Assembly: GCA_002700095.1 (NCBI GenBank)
Contig: PACL01000016.1
Span: 1-52,276 of the forward strand
Source: Fulvimarina sp.
Lineage (GTDB): Bacteria; Pseudomonadota; Alphaproteobacteria; Rhizobiales; Rhizobiaceae
Length of the DNA stretch: 52,276 nucleotides
Direction: 5' to 3'
Numbering within the stretch: the stretch's first letter is position 1; every line of letters begins with the position of its first letter. The notes under the pieces were generated by a model, which was not told where the DNA came from, made no database searches, and saw only the letters and a list, made by a program, of their open reading frames with translations. Positions 24,323-33,577 of this stretch are shown here, piece by piece. The position numbers and the translations under genes were made by a program.

Positions 24323-25048
24323 TCAGCAGGAGCCGCGCAGATGCACCTGCCGCCAGCTCGTGCCTTCTTCGCGGACCTTCACCGTCACCTGCCGCGTGCC
24401 GTATTCCGCCGGCAGGATCCGCGCGACCCGGCGCTCCGGCTCGATCACCACCCACTCGCGCACCGTCTCGTAGCGCGGCGCGACGACGTAGCGCTCGACC
24501 GACGCCGGGCGCACCAGAACCTTCTCGCGCGTCACGCCGTAACGGGCCGGGACGACCTCGGTCCACTGGCGGCCAGGATCCACCACCATCTTGCGATGCA
24601 CGACGCCGTAGCGCGGCGGGACGGCGATGCGGCAATAGACGCGCTTGCCGTCGATGATCCGCCACTCCCACCGCTCGCCACCCGGATCGACCACGACCCG
24701 TTGCTCGACGGTTCGCGTGACCGGCGGCGTCGAGCGGTGGATCATGCGCGCCGGCTCCAGCACCACCTGCTTCTCGACGAAGCGGTATTCGGCGGGCACG
24801 ATCGTTTCCGAGACACCGCCGGGCGCGACCAGCACTTCCCGGGTGCTCCAGCCATGGCGGGCCGGAACGACGTCGTAGACCGTCTGCGCCGGGCGCAGGA
24901 CGACGGTCTCCTGCCGCGTCGCATAGGCGGCGGGCTCGGTGACCGGCTGATAGCAGGCAACCGTACGCCCTCCGGCTGCCGCCGGGCTCGCCGCCACGGC
25001 GAGGCTGCTCGCGGCGCTGAGGAGGGACATGAACAGTTTCGCCCGCAT
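24323..25048 (-). CDS. Exported protein of tandem 23-residue repeats
   Basis: 241 residues, no named family recognised. A signal peptide (about 1-25, ending SPAAA) implies export. The rest is a chain of eight repeats: units beginning at 39, 62, 85, 108, 144, 167, 190 and 213, each exactly 23 residues apart except for one 13-residue insertion in the fourth (108 to 144). The consensus is P-A-x-Y-G-x-x-x-R-x-V-V-x-x-P followed by a beta-like stretch, e.g. PARYGVTREKVLVRP. Cysteines only at 32, 139 and 241. Alternating hydrophobic residues suggest beta strands, perhaps a surface or periplasmic solenoid. CAAGGA lies before the ATG. The AT-rich leader has two perfect inverted repeats. The P450 gene follows by 15 nt. 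Confidence 0.8.
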   Translation of the reverse strand: MRAKLFMSLLSAASSLAVAASPAAAGGRTVACYQPVTEPAAYATRQETVVLRPAQTVYDVVPARHGWSTREVLVAPGGVSETIVPAEYRFVEKQVVLEPARMIHRSTPPVTRTVEQRVVVDPGGERWEWRIIDGKRVYCRIAVPPRYGVVHRKMVVDPGRQWTEVVPARYGVTREKVLVRPASVERYVVAPRYETVREWVVIEPERRVARILPAEYGTRQVTVKVREEGTSWRQVHLRGSC

Positions 25049-25138
25049 GACATCATCCTTGCAATGGAACTCGTCATGCAGAGGATAGAATATCCTCCAG
25101 AACGTGTATCGAATTCTCTAATATTGTTGATATCAGGG

Positions 25139-25161
25139 TTAAATCGCACAACTCGATTTAA
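25139..25161. repeat. 8-bp perfect inverted repeat in AT-rich DNA
   Basis: TTAAATCG, 7 nt, CGATTTAA, about 95 nt upstream of the repeat-protein start. The symmetric half-sites of a little under one helical turn fit a dimeric repressor or activator site; no T-run, so not a terminator. Confidence 0.5.
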
Positions 25162-25420
25162 ATTAGCCCGACCGATATGCTCGTCTCATGAGGCGTATGG
25201 ACGAGCTGTCTGTCACAGCTTGATCGCCGCAAGTGCGTTGATCGCCCGATGCCAAGGCCGCCGATTGTTTCGCCCTTCGGTGTCATGCATGATCCGGGTC
25301 GGGTTTGCGCATGTCGCAGGTTCGCGTGCGTGTCGCCACGCACGGTTTCGTGCAGGCAGGGCGGCCACGCTGCGATCGCCGGGCGATGAACGCTCCAGGC
25401 ACGAAGCGCTGATGGAAGTG

Positions 25421-25445
25421 GCCCCGGACGGATGCCGTCCGGGGC
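25421..25445 (-). terminator. Terminator-like hairpin after the FNT gene
   Basis: A perfect 11-bp stem, GCCCCGGACGG / CCGTCCGGGGC, around a 3-nt loop, 10 nt past the stop of the minus-strand channel gene. It lacks a clear U-run. Confidence 0.5.
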
Positions 25446-25455
25446 TCCTCCCGCC

Positions 25456-26424
25456 TCAGGCGTTGTCGCGGCCGGTGCGGCGCACGCCGAACATCCACTC
25501 GCGCCAGTTCATCTGGTCGCCATAGCGCTCGAACAGCCGTGAGTCCTTGTGCTCGGCGAACAGCGCCCAGTTCAAGACGGCGACGAAGGTGACGCCGCCG
25601 ATCGTGTTGCCCAGAAGGACCGGGAGCACGAAGTCCGGCAAGAGCGGCAGGAGGTCCACGTCGCTCTCGCGAAAGGCCAGGAAGAACACCTCCACCGACG
25701 ACGTGATGACATGGTAGAATCCACCGACGCCGACGAAATACATCAGGATCCAGACCACGAGCAGCCTCGAGACGGTGTCCTTGCAGGCGTGGACGAGCCA
25801 GACCATGGCCGCGACGATCCAGCCGGCGATGATCGCCTTGGAGAAGACGTCGAACCATCCCGCCTCGTGGGCGTGGCGTCCGATCTCGACCGCCTTCGCC
25901 AGCCGGGCAGGGTTGAGCACATCGAAATAGGCCAGCAGCGCGGCCACCGCGATGGCGCCGGCCATGTTGGCGATGAGCACGACGAGCCACAGGCGCATCA
26001 GGTTGGCGGCGCTGGCGAGCTTGGTGAGAACGAGGACGACCGGCGTCAGGGTGTTCTCGGTGAAGAGTTGGTAGCGGCCGAGGACGATGATCAGGAAACC
26101 CACCGGATAGAGAATGTTGCCGACGATGCCGGGCGTCGCCTCCTGCGCCGATTCGGCAAAGACGACGCGGGCGAGGAAGGTGAGCCCGATGGCGGCGCCG
26201 GCGCCGAGCCCGCTCCAGAAGAGGTAGCGGTTGGAGGCTTCAAGCTCGTGGTCGGCGGCCGAGAGGACCCGGGCGAAGATCTCCTCGAAGGAGAAGAAGT
26301 CGCGGATCGTGGAGCCTTCGGAAGGCGCGTTCTCAAGGGATTCCTCAGGATCCTTGCGGGCCTTCTCCTCCCTGTCTTCGTCCTCGCTCAGATCGTCACG
26401 ATCGGTTCTCGCCTCGCGCGCCAT
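25456..26424 (-). CDS. Formate/nitrite transporter (FNT) family channel
   Basis: A 322-residue inner-membrane pentameric channel protein for a small monovalent anion (formate, nitrite, hydrosulfide or similar). About six membrane helices lie from 75 onward; LGRYQLFTENTLTPVV is the FNT signature (TENT), and GNTIGGVTFVAVLNWAL the second broken-helix region. The first 60 residues are an unusual, strongly acidic cytoplasmic extension (DRDDLSEDEDREEKARKDPE). The ATG at 26424 has GGAAGG 5 nt upstream, while longer starts (26484, 26571) have none. No formate or nitrite enzymes are nearby, so the ion is open. It is divergent from ftsB. Confidence 0.88.
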   Translation of the reverse strand: MAREARTDRDDLSEDEDREEKARKDPEESLENAPSEGSTIRDFFSFEEIFARVLSAADHELEASNRYLFWSGLGAGAAIGLTFLARVVFAESAQEATPGIVGNILYPVGFLIIVLGRYQLFTENTLTPVVLVLTKLASAANLMRLWLVVLIANMAGAIAVAALLAYFDVLNPARLAKAVEIGRHAHEAGWFDVFSKAIIAGWIVAAMVWLVHACKDTVSRLLVVWILMYFVGVGGFYHVITSSVEVFFLAFRESDVDLLPLLPDFVLPVLLGNTIGGVTFVAVLNWALFAEHKDSRLFERYGDQMNWREWMFGVRRTGRDNA

Positions 26425-26617
26425 CGATGCCTTCCACGCCTGACGTTCCGGAATGGACCCGAATACCAACCGTCGGCTCGCCATGAAGGATAGGGTGACA
26501 AGGCGCTGAAAGAATATGTCCAATCCTTGCTGGTTTGCATTTTGCCGGGAGGACCCGCGAAACGGGTTCACCCGTCCTTAACCACGCGGGTGCGAAGGTC
26601 ACGCTTCGGAGGCCACG

Positions 26618-26926
26618 ATGCACACGATCCAGAAGCGCAAATCCTTTCTCGGCAAGCTGATCGTCCCGGCGATGGCGTCGGCGGTGCTTGCCTATTTCGT
26701 GCTGCACGCCAAGACCGGCCAGTATGGCAGCGAGGCCAAGGTCGCCTTCGCCCGGCAACTGGCGGAGCGCAACGCCGAATATGCCGAACTCGTCGCCGAG
26801 CGCGAGGCGATCGAACGGCGGGTCCGCGCGATGAAGGACGGCACGCTCGAGAAGGACATGATCGACGAAAACGCCCGCCGGGCGCTCAACGTCGCCCGCG
26901 AGGACGAGATCGTCATCCTCCGATGA
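26618..26926 (+). CDS. ftsB: Septum formation initiator family protein (FtsB/DivIC)
   Basis: 102 residues with the compact FtsB/DivIC layout: a short basic cytoplasmic N-terminus (HTIQKRKSFLGK), one membrane helix (LIVPAMASAVLAYFVLHA, about 14-31), and a periplasmic coiled coil (AFARQLAERNAEYAELVAER onward) ending in the ENARRALNVAREDEIVIL segment that is conserved in the family. In divisome assembly it joins FtsL and FtsQ. In Rhizobiales it commonly lies just before pdhA, as here, though 537 nt separate them. GGAGG lies 6 nt before the ATG. Confidence 0.9.
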   Translation: MHTIQKRKSFLGKLIVPAMASAVLAYFVLHAKTGQYGSEAKVAFARQLAERNAEYAELVAEREAIERRVRAMKDGTLEKDMIDENARRALNVAREDEIVILR

Positions 26927-27024
26927 GTTCTCCGCTAGATTCGGACCGCCGCATGGGTCGGCACGCGGCGGAGGCCCGTTCCGCGTCGCGATGACGCAGC
27001 GCAGTCGCGGTCTGATACGCCGCG

Positions 27025-27055
27025 AAAAAGCCCGGGCCGCCGTCGGCGCGGCCCG
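27025..27055 (-). terminator. Orphan minus-strand terminator-like hairpin
   Basis: On the minus strand CGGGCCGC, a 7-nt loop, GCGGCCCG, then GGCTTTTTC. No minus-strand gene ends here, and the nearest gene on the right (pdhA) points the other way. Confidence 0.35.
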
Positions 27056-27315
27056 CAGCGTTCGCCGCAGCTGTGCCGCCAAGGCCGTGGCGCTCGAAAG
27101 ATCTCGTCGAGCCGGCTAGCTGACGAACGGATCGACCCCAGAGACAGGTCGGCAGCGGGCGAAGCGCGTCGAGCTTCGGATTGCACGGATCTCGAGCCTG
27201 TCGACGAGGCACCGGGCCGACAGCTCTTGAACCAACGCCAGCGTTCTAGTCCGGTTGGGGGGCGTCGGTACCCGGGCAAAGGCAAGCGTGCACAGGCCAC
27301 CGGTTCATCCGATTT

Positions 27316-27363
27316 CCGGTTAAACCAGCACCCCGAGCATCAATTGACCGAAAACCGGTTAAA
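27316..27363 (+). promoter_or_regulatory. Paired CCGGTTAAA elements before pdhA
   Basis: The 9-mer CCGGTTAAA occurs at 27316-27324 and 27355-27363, 39 nt apart (close to a whole number of helical turns), immediately upstream of the -35 box. The second copy sits in the palindrome AACCGGTT. A direct-repeat activator or repressor site for the pdh operon is plausible. Confidence 0.4.
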
Positions 27364-27377
27364 ACGTCGCGGTCGGC

Positions 27378-27405
27378 TTGAAGCGAGGGGGGGCTCCAAT
27401 ATACT
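27378..27405 (+). promoter_or_regulatory. Promoter of the pdh operon
   Basis: TTGAAG (27378-27383), 16 nt, TATACT (27400-27405). The expected start is near 27412, giving a leader of about 50 nt before pdhA. Confidence 0.6.
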
Positions 27406-27463
27406 GAGCCTCTAACAAGAGACGTGGAACGCGAGTGCCACGGGTCAAGACAAGGGAGTCGTC

Positions 27464-28588
27464 ATGGTCGCCAGGTCGCGCAAGTCTGCCTCCAATTCCT
27501 CCGCCGGCAAGAGCGGCAAGTCGGAATCGGCGAGCTCCGGTGCGGCCAATTCGGCCCAGGAGATCGTCCGCACCCTCGAACATTTCGACGCGCCGGCGCC
27601 GGCGAAGTTCGGCAAGGACGACGAGATCCGTGCCTATCGCGACATGTTGCTGATCCGCCGCTTCGAGGAAAAGGCCGGCCAGCTCTACGGTATGGGCTTC
27701 ATCGGCGGCTTCTGCCACCTCTATATCGGCCAGGAGGCCGTCGTCGTCGGCATGCAGATGGCGATGAAGGAGGGCGACCAGGTCGTCACCGGCTATCGCG
27801 ACCATGGCCACATGCTGGCCACCGGCATGGAAGCGCGCGGCGTCATGGCCGAGCTGACCGGCCGCCGCTCGGGCTATTCCCGCGGCAAGGGCGGTTCGAT
27901 GCATATGTTCTCCAAGGAGAAGAAGTTCTTCGGCGGCCATGGCATCGTCGGCGCCCAGGTGCCGATCGGAACCGGTCTCGCCTTCTCCAACAAATACGAC
28001 GGCACCGACGCCATCGCGATAACCTATTACGGCGACGGCGCGGCCAATCAGGGCCAGGTCTACGAGAGCTTCAACATGGCATCGCTGTGGAAGCTGCCGG
28101 TGGTCTACGTCGTCGAGAACAACCGATATGCCATGGGCACCTCGGTCAACCGCGCCTCGGCCGAAACCGATTTCTCCCATCGCGGCCTGTCCTTCAAGAT
28201 CCCCGGCTTCCAGGTCGACGGCATGGACGTGCGGGCGGTCAAGGCGGCGGGCGATCTCGCCGCCGAGCATTGCCGCTCCGGGGAGGGACCGATCATCCTC
28301 GAGATGATGACCTATCGCTATCGCGGCCATTCGATGTCCGATCCGGCAAAGTACCGCTCCCGCGACGAAGTGCAGAAGATGCGGTCGGAATCGGATCCGA
28401 TCGAGCAGGTGAAGAAGCGCCTCACCGGCGATCACGGCATGTCGGAGGACGACGTGAAGGCCATCGACAAGGAGGTTCGCGACATCGTCGCCGATGCCGC
28501 CGACTTCGCCCAGAACGATCCCGAGCCCGATCCGTCCGAGTTGTGGACCGACGTCTATGCCGACGTCATTCCCCAGGCGGCAGAATAA
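27464..28588 (+). CDS. pdhA: Pyruvate dehydrogenase E1 component, alpha subunit
   Basis: With E1-beta it decarboxylates pyruvate on thiamine diphosphate and passes the acetyl group to lipoyl-E2. 374 residues. A Ser/Lys/Ala-rich, probably flexible N-terminus (1-35) precedes the alpha-type E1 domain. The TPP motif runs from GDGAANQGQVYESFNMA (190-206) to VENN (217-220), and the loop GYSRGKGGSMHM and TYRYRGHSMSDPAKYR are characteristic. The length fits the heterotetrameric alpha2beta2 type. GGGAG lies 5 nt before the ATG. First gene of the operon pdhA-pdhB-SRPBCC-uma2-pdhC-GDSL-lpd. Confidence 0.98.
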   Translation: MVARSRKSASNSSAGKSGKSESASSGAANSAQEIVRTLEHFDAPAPAKFGKDDEIRAYRDMLLIRRFEEKAGQLYGMGFIGGFCHLYIGQEAVVVGMQMAMKEGDQVVTGYRDHGHMLATGMEARGVMAELTGRRSGYSRGKGGSMHMFSKEKKFFGGHGIVGAQVPIGTGLAFSNKYDGTDAIAITYYGDGAANQGQVYESFNMASLWKLPVVYVVENNRYAMGTSVNRASAETDFSHRGLSFKIPGFQVDGMDVRAVKAAGDLAAEHCRSGEGPIILEMMTYRYRGHSMSDPAKYRSRDEVQKMRSESDPIEQVKKRLTGDHGMSEDDVKAIDKEVRDIVADAADFAQNDPEPDPSELWTDVYADVIPQAAE

Positions 28589-28600
28589 GCGGGCTCGAAT

Positions 28601-28658
28601 GCCGGCGGCGCGCCTGCCGGCAGGTCTCGAGGCGGCTACCCTGCCGCACGTCGCCTCG
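28601..28658 (+). other. Stem-loops in the pdhA-pdhB spacer
   Basis: GCCGGC (28601-28606) pairs with GCCGGC (28616-28621), and CGAGGCG (28628-28634) with CGCCTCG (28652-28658). They sit in the 165-nt spacer between two genes whose products are needed in equal amounts; other spacers of the operon are 11-75 nt. Possibly an mRNA processing or stability element. Confidence 0.4.
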
Positions 28659-28753
28659 ATCCGCTCGCCCAGTCCATCATTTCTGGCGGTCCGGCCGTTT
28701 CGATGCCGGAGCAATCCGCCCAAAAGACCCGATTATCAGGAGGAAACACCTTC

Positions 28754-30226
<1,473 letters not shown>

Positions 30227-30247
30227 CCGGAGAGGACCGCCACCAGG

Positions 30248-30745
30248 ATGACGCCCGAGGGCTCGCCAGATCTGAATGCCGAAGGCGCGCTCGTCCTGAC
30301 AAGGGACGTGCGCCGCCCGCGCGAGCATGTCTGGCGCTGCCTGACGCAGCCGGAGTGCTTCAAGGTCTGGTGGCGGGAGAACCTCGACTTCGAGCCGAAA
30401 CTCGGCGGCCGCTTCGTCGAGCCGTGGATCGATCCGTCCGGCCGCGAGCGCACCACACGCGCCGAGGTGACGGCGTTCCATCCGCCCGAGGGCTTCGTGA
30501 TGGTCTGGGCCGACGAGGATTGGGAGTTTGACACCGTCGTCTCGGTGACGTTGGCGCCGATCGATACCGGCACGCGGGTGACGATCGAGCATCAGGGCTG
30601 GGAAAAGGCGGCAGAACCCGACCGCGCCACCTATCTTCTCAATCATCACGCCGGCTGGGATCGCCATCTGGGCAATCTCGCGGCCTTCGCCGAGGATCTT
30701 GCGCATGACGACGGGTCGACCTCGGGCGACGGCGACGGGCGATGA
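30248..30745 (+). CDS. SRPBCC (AHSA1/START-like) domain protein
   Basis: 165 residues forming one hydrophobic-ligand-binding helix-grip fold of the AHSA1/CalC type: DVRRPREHVWRCLTQPECFK (helix 1), WWRENLDFEPKLGGRFVEPW, VSVTLAPIDTGTRVTIEHQG and a long C-terminal helix (LLNHHAGWDRHLGNLAAFAE). Its ligand and role are unknown. It lies 21 nt after pdhB and before the Uma2 gene, thus inside the pyruvate dehydrogenase operon. The stop overlaps a possible ATG of the next gene. No ribosome site stands out right before the ATG; GAGAGGA is 13 nt upstream. Confidence 0.85.
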   Translation: MTPEGSPDLNAEGALVLTRDVRRPREHVWRCLTQPECFKVWWRENLDFEPKLGGRFVEPWIDPSGRERTTRAEVTAFHPPEGFVMVWADEDWEFDTVVSVTLAPIDTGTRVTIEHQGWEKAAEPDRATYLLNHHAGWDRHLGNLAAFAEDLAHDDGSTSGDGDGR

Positions 30746-30756
30746 GGGAGGCGGCA

Positions 30757-31362
30757 ATGTCCACGACCGAGCAGCTTTCCCCGACTGTCCGCAAGCCGGC
30801 GACCTATGCCGATCTGGAAGCGGTGCATCCGCATCTCGTCGCCGAGATCCTCGACGGCGAGCTGGTCACGCATCCGCGGCCGGTGCCGAAACATTCATTC
30901 GCGGCGAACGCGCTCGGCTCCGAAGTGACCGACGCGTTCCAGCGCGGCCGCTCTGGCCCCGGCGGGTGGCTCTTCTTCGTCGAGCCTGAATTGCATCTGG
31001 GCGCTGACGTCGTGGTTCCCGACATTGCCGGGTGGCACCGGGAGCGAGCCCCGAATTTCGGCAAATCCTATATCGAGACTGCACCAGACTGGGTCTGCGA
31101 AGTGCTCTCGCCGTCGACCGAGCGCCACGACAAGGGCGCCAAGCGCCGCATCTATGCCGAAGCCGGCGTGAGACACATGTGGCTGCTCGACCCCCGCGCC
31201 GAGCTGCTCGAAACCTTCAGCCTCGCCGACGGCCGTTGGCTCCTCGGCCCGACCTTCGACAACGACACGCCCGTCTCGGCGGAGCCCTTCGCGGCGATCT
31301 CGTTTCCTCTGACCATTCTCTGGCCGCTCAACTCGGCCCCCGACACCCAAAACGCGCAGTAA
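30757..31362 (+). CDS. Uma2-family (DUF820) PD-(D/E)XK nuclease-like protein
   Basis: 201 residues. The DUF820/Uma2 fold is a restriction-endonuclease-like core; the active-site pattern is seen as LGADVVVPDIAGW (metal Asp), WVCEVLSPSTERHDKGAKRR (Glu of ExxS and a Lys), then YAEAGVRHMWLLDP, the family's typical YxxxGVxxYWLVDP. All catalytic positions appear intact. No biological role is known; the family is abundant in cyanobacteria and scattered elsewhere. GAGGGAGG precedes the ATG at 30757, which is preferred to the one at 30742. Its place between pdhB and pdhC has no evident metabolic reason. Confidence 0.87.
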   Translation: MSTTEQLSPTVRKPATYADLEAVHPHLVAEILDGELVTHPRPVPKHSFAANALGSEVTDAFQRGRSGPGGWLFFVEPELHLGADVVVPDIAGWHRERAPNFGKSYIETAPDWVCEVLSPSTERHDKGAKRRIYAEAGVRHMWLLDPRAELLETFSLADGRWLLGPTFDNDTPVSAEPFAAISFPLTILWPLNSAPDTQNAQ

Positions 31363-31383
31363 GACGCTTTCGGAGACGCCCAC

Positions 31384-32853
31384 ATGCCGATCAACGTCAC
31401 CATGCCCGCCCTGTCTCCGACCATGGAGGAGGGCAATCTTGCCAAATGGCTGATCAAGGAGGGCGACACCGTCTCCGCCGGCGACATCATCGCCGAGATC
31501 GAGACCGACAAGGCGACCATGGAAGTGGAGGCCGTCGACGAGGGGAAGGTCGCCAAGATCGTCGTCCCGGCCGGCACCGAGGGCGTCAAGGTCAATGCCG
31601 TGATCGCGATCCTCGCGGCGGATGGCGAGGACGTCTCCGAGGCGGCCGAAGGCGGTGGCAAGGCGTCCGCCGGCGACGACAAGGCCCAATCTGGCGGCGG
31701 CGCGATGGTCCCGGACCCGAAGGCCGATGCCGCGACGACCGGCTCGACCGAAGCGGCGAAGCAGCCCGAGATGCGCGGCGATAGCCGTTCGACGGGCGAG
31801 GAGGCCAAGTCCGAGGGTGCCAAGGCCGGCGCGAACGGCGCGGCTGCTTCCGATGCGGCGGCTTCGGACGGCGGCCGGGTCTTCGCCTCGCCGCTCGCCC
31901 GCCGGCTGGCGAAGGACGCCGGCGTCGACCTTGCCGCGGTCTCCGGCAGCGGTCCGCATGGCCGTGTCGTGAAGGCCGATATCGAGGCGGCAAAGAAGGA
32001 TGGCGGTGCCACGAAGGCCGCTCCGGAGAAGGCTGCGCCGGGCAAGGTCGCCGAGGCGAAGGCGCCGGAGGCGGCGCCTGCCGCCGCGCCGATGGCCAGG
32101 GCCGCCAGCGACGAGTCCATCCTGAAGCTCTTCCCCGAGGGGTCCTACGAGAAGATCCCCCACGACGGCATGCGCAAGACCATCGCCAAGCGTCTCGTCG
32201 AGGCCAAGCAGACGGTCCCGCATTTCTACCTCACCCTCGACTGCGAGATCGACGCGCTGCTCGCGTTGAGGAAGCAGCTCAACGACGCCGCGCCGATGAT
32301 CAAGGGCGAGGCGGGCGATCGCCCGGCCTACAAGCTCTCGGTCAACGACATGATCATCAAGGCCCACGCGCTGGCCCTGAAGACGATCCCGACGGCCAAC
32401 GCCTCCTGGACCGAGGGCGCGATGCTGATCCACAAACACGCCGATGTCGGCGTCGCGGTGTCGATCGAGGGCGGGCTGATCACGCCGATCATCCGCCGGG
32501 CCGAGGAGAAGACCCTGTCGGCCATCTCCAACGAGATGAAGGACCTCGCCAAGCGCGCCCGCGCCCGCAAGCTGAAGCCCGACGAGTACCAGGGCGGCAC
32601 GTCCGCCGTGTCCAATCTCGGCATGTTCGGCATCAAGGACTTTGCTGCCGTCATCAACCCGCCCCATGCCTCCATCCTGGCGGTCGGCGCGGGCGAGCAG
32701 CGCGCCGTGGTCAAGGGCGGGGCGGTGACCGTCGCGACGGTGATGACCGTGACGCTGTCGACCGATCACCGCGCCGTCGACGGGGCGCTCGGCGCTGAGC
32801 TGCTCTCGGCGTTCAAGAAGCTGATCGAGAACCCGATGTCGATGCTGGTCTGA
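31384..32853 (+). CDS. pdhC: Dihydrolipoamide acetyltransferase (E2) of pyruvate dehydrogenase
   Basis: 489 residues, the core of the complex; transfers acetyl groups from lipoamide to CoA. Domains in order are a lipoyl domain (1-80, Lys43 in [11 protein letters not shown]), an Ala/Gly/Glu-rich linker, the peripheral subunit-binding domain ([17 protein letters not shown] to [15 protein letters not shown], about 163-200), a second linker, and the catalytic domain (about 255-489) with the acyltransferase motif DHRAVDG (461-467; His462, Asp466). One lipoyl domain here plus one on E1-beta gives two per protomer pair. GGAGA lies 9 nt before the ATG. Confidence 0.97.
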   Translation: MPINVTMPALSPTMEEGNLAKWLIKEGDTVSAGDIIAEIETDKATMEVEAVDEGKVAKIVVPAGTEGVKVNAVIAILAADGEDVSEAAEGGGKASAGDDKAQSGGGAMVPDPKADAATTGSTEAAKQPEMRGDSRSTGEEAKSEGAKAGANGAAASDAAASDGGRVFASPLARRLAKDAGVDLAAVSGSGPHGRVVKADIEAAKKDGGATKAAPEKAAPGKVAEAKAPEAAPAAAPMARAASDESILKLFPEGSYEKIPHDGMRKTIAKRLVEAKQTVPHFYLTLDCEIDALLALRKQLNDAAPMIKGEAGDRPAYKLSVNDMIIKAHALALKTIPTANASWTEGAMLIHKHADVGVAVSIEGGLITPIIRRAEEKTLSAISNEMKDLAKRARARKLKPDEYQGGTSAVSNLGMFGIKDFAAVINPPHASILAVGAGEQRAVVKGGAVTVATVMTVTLSTDHRAVDGALGAELLSAFKKLIENPMSMLV

Positions 32854-32865
32854 GGAAGAGCGCCC

Positions 32866-33504
32866 GTGAAGACCGTCCTCGCCTTCGGCGACTCGCTGAC
32901 CTGGGGCTACAATCCCGAAAACGGCCTGCGGCACGACTTCTTCGACCGCTGGCCGAACGTGGTCGCCAAAGCGCTCGGGCATGGCGTCCGGGTGATCTCG
33001 GAGGGACTGAACGGCCGCACCACCGCCTTCGACGACCACATGGTGATGGCCGAGCGCAACGGCGTGAAGACCCTGCCGACGCTGCTCGACAGCCACCAGC
33101 CCCTCGACCTCGTGGTCATCATGCTCGGCACCAACGATCTGAAGCGCCACACCGGCGGCGGCCGGGTGTTCGAGAGCCGGCAGGGGCTCGAACGGCTGGT
33201 CGAGATCGTCCAGTGCTTTCCCTATCAGCGCGGCTACGACGCACCGAAGCTGCTGCTCGTCGCCCCGCCGCATTTCGCCGAGACGATGGAGCCGGACTTT
33301 GCGCTGCTGTTCGGCAATGCGGTCGAGGAGTCCCAGCATTTCCGCTCGGCGGTGACCAAGGTCGCCGACGAATACAAATGCGCGATGTTCGATGCCGCCG
33401 AGGTCTGCGAAGCCTCCAGTCTCGATGGCGTGCATCTTTCGGCGGAGCACAGCCGCGCCCTCGGCGAGGCGCTGGTCGAGCCGATCAGGGCGCTGCTCGG
33501 CTGA
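32866..33504 (+). CDS. SGNH/GDSL-family hydrolase (arylesterase-like)
   Basis: 212 residues, no signal peptide. All four SGNH blocks are visible: block I FGDSLTWG (6-13, Ser nucleophile), block II Gly in SEGLNGRTT, block III GTND (near 87), and block V DGVHLS with Asp and His near the end. Relatives are esterases or lipases with small acyl esters; the natural substrate is unknown. GTG start with GAGGAAGAG upstream, 12 nt after pdhC. A GDSL gene at this position before lpd recurs in Rhizobiales (recalled), so it is a regular member of the operon. Confidence 0.9.
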   Translation: MKTVLAFGDSLTWGYNPENGLRHDFFDRWPNVVAKALGHGVRVISEGLNGRTTAFDDHMVMAERNGVKTLPTLLDSHQPLDLVVIMLGTNDLKRHTGGGRVFESRQGLERLVEIVQCFPYQRGYDAPKLLLVAPPHFAETMEPDFALLFGNAVEESQHFRSAVTKVADEYKCAMFDAAEVCEASSLDGVHLSAEHSRALGEALVEPIRALLG

Positions 33505-33577
33505 GCCGGGCGACGCCAATCCGATAAGAGCGGCGCCCTGAGAGCGCCCATCCAGACGATCCGCGGAGAGACGACCC

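Larger units (their letters stand above)
25049..25455. other. Intergenic region upstream of the repeat-protein gene
   Basis: 407 nt. Positions 25080-25185 are strikingly AT-rich compared with the rest of the window and hold two inverted repeats: GAGGATA/TATCCTC (25081-25097) and TTAAATCG/CGATTTAA (25139-25161). They probably form the promoter-operator of the minus-strand repeat-protein gene. The part 25190-25420 has ordinary composition and no gene; the terminator of the FNT gene lies at 25421-25445. Confidence 0.5.
26927..27463. other. Gene-free region between ftsB and pdhA
   Basis: 537 nt. The right end (27310-27463) is the pdh promoter region with a -35/-10 pair and two CCGGTTAAA elements. 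The left part (26940-27300) has normal composition and no gene with a start signal. A minus-oriented terminator-like hairpin at 27025-27055 has no gene upstream of it, which leaves room for a minus-strand small RNA. Confidence 0.5.

Noticed and set aside
26935..27300. A minus-strand frame of about 120 codons in the ftsB-pdhA gap.
   Set aside because: Arg/Ser/Pro-rich noise composition, no ribosome site and no family resemblance.
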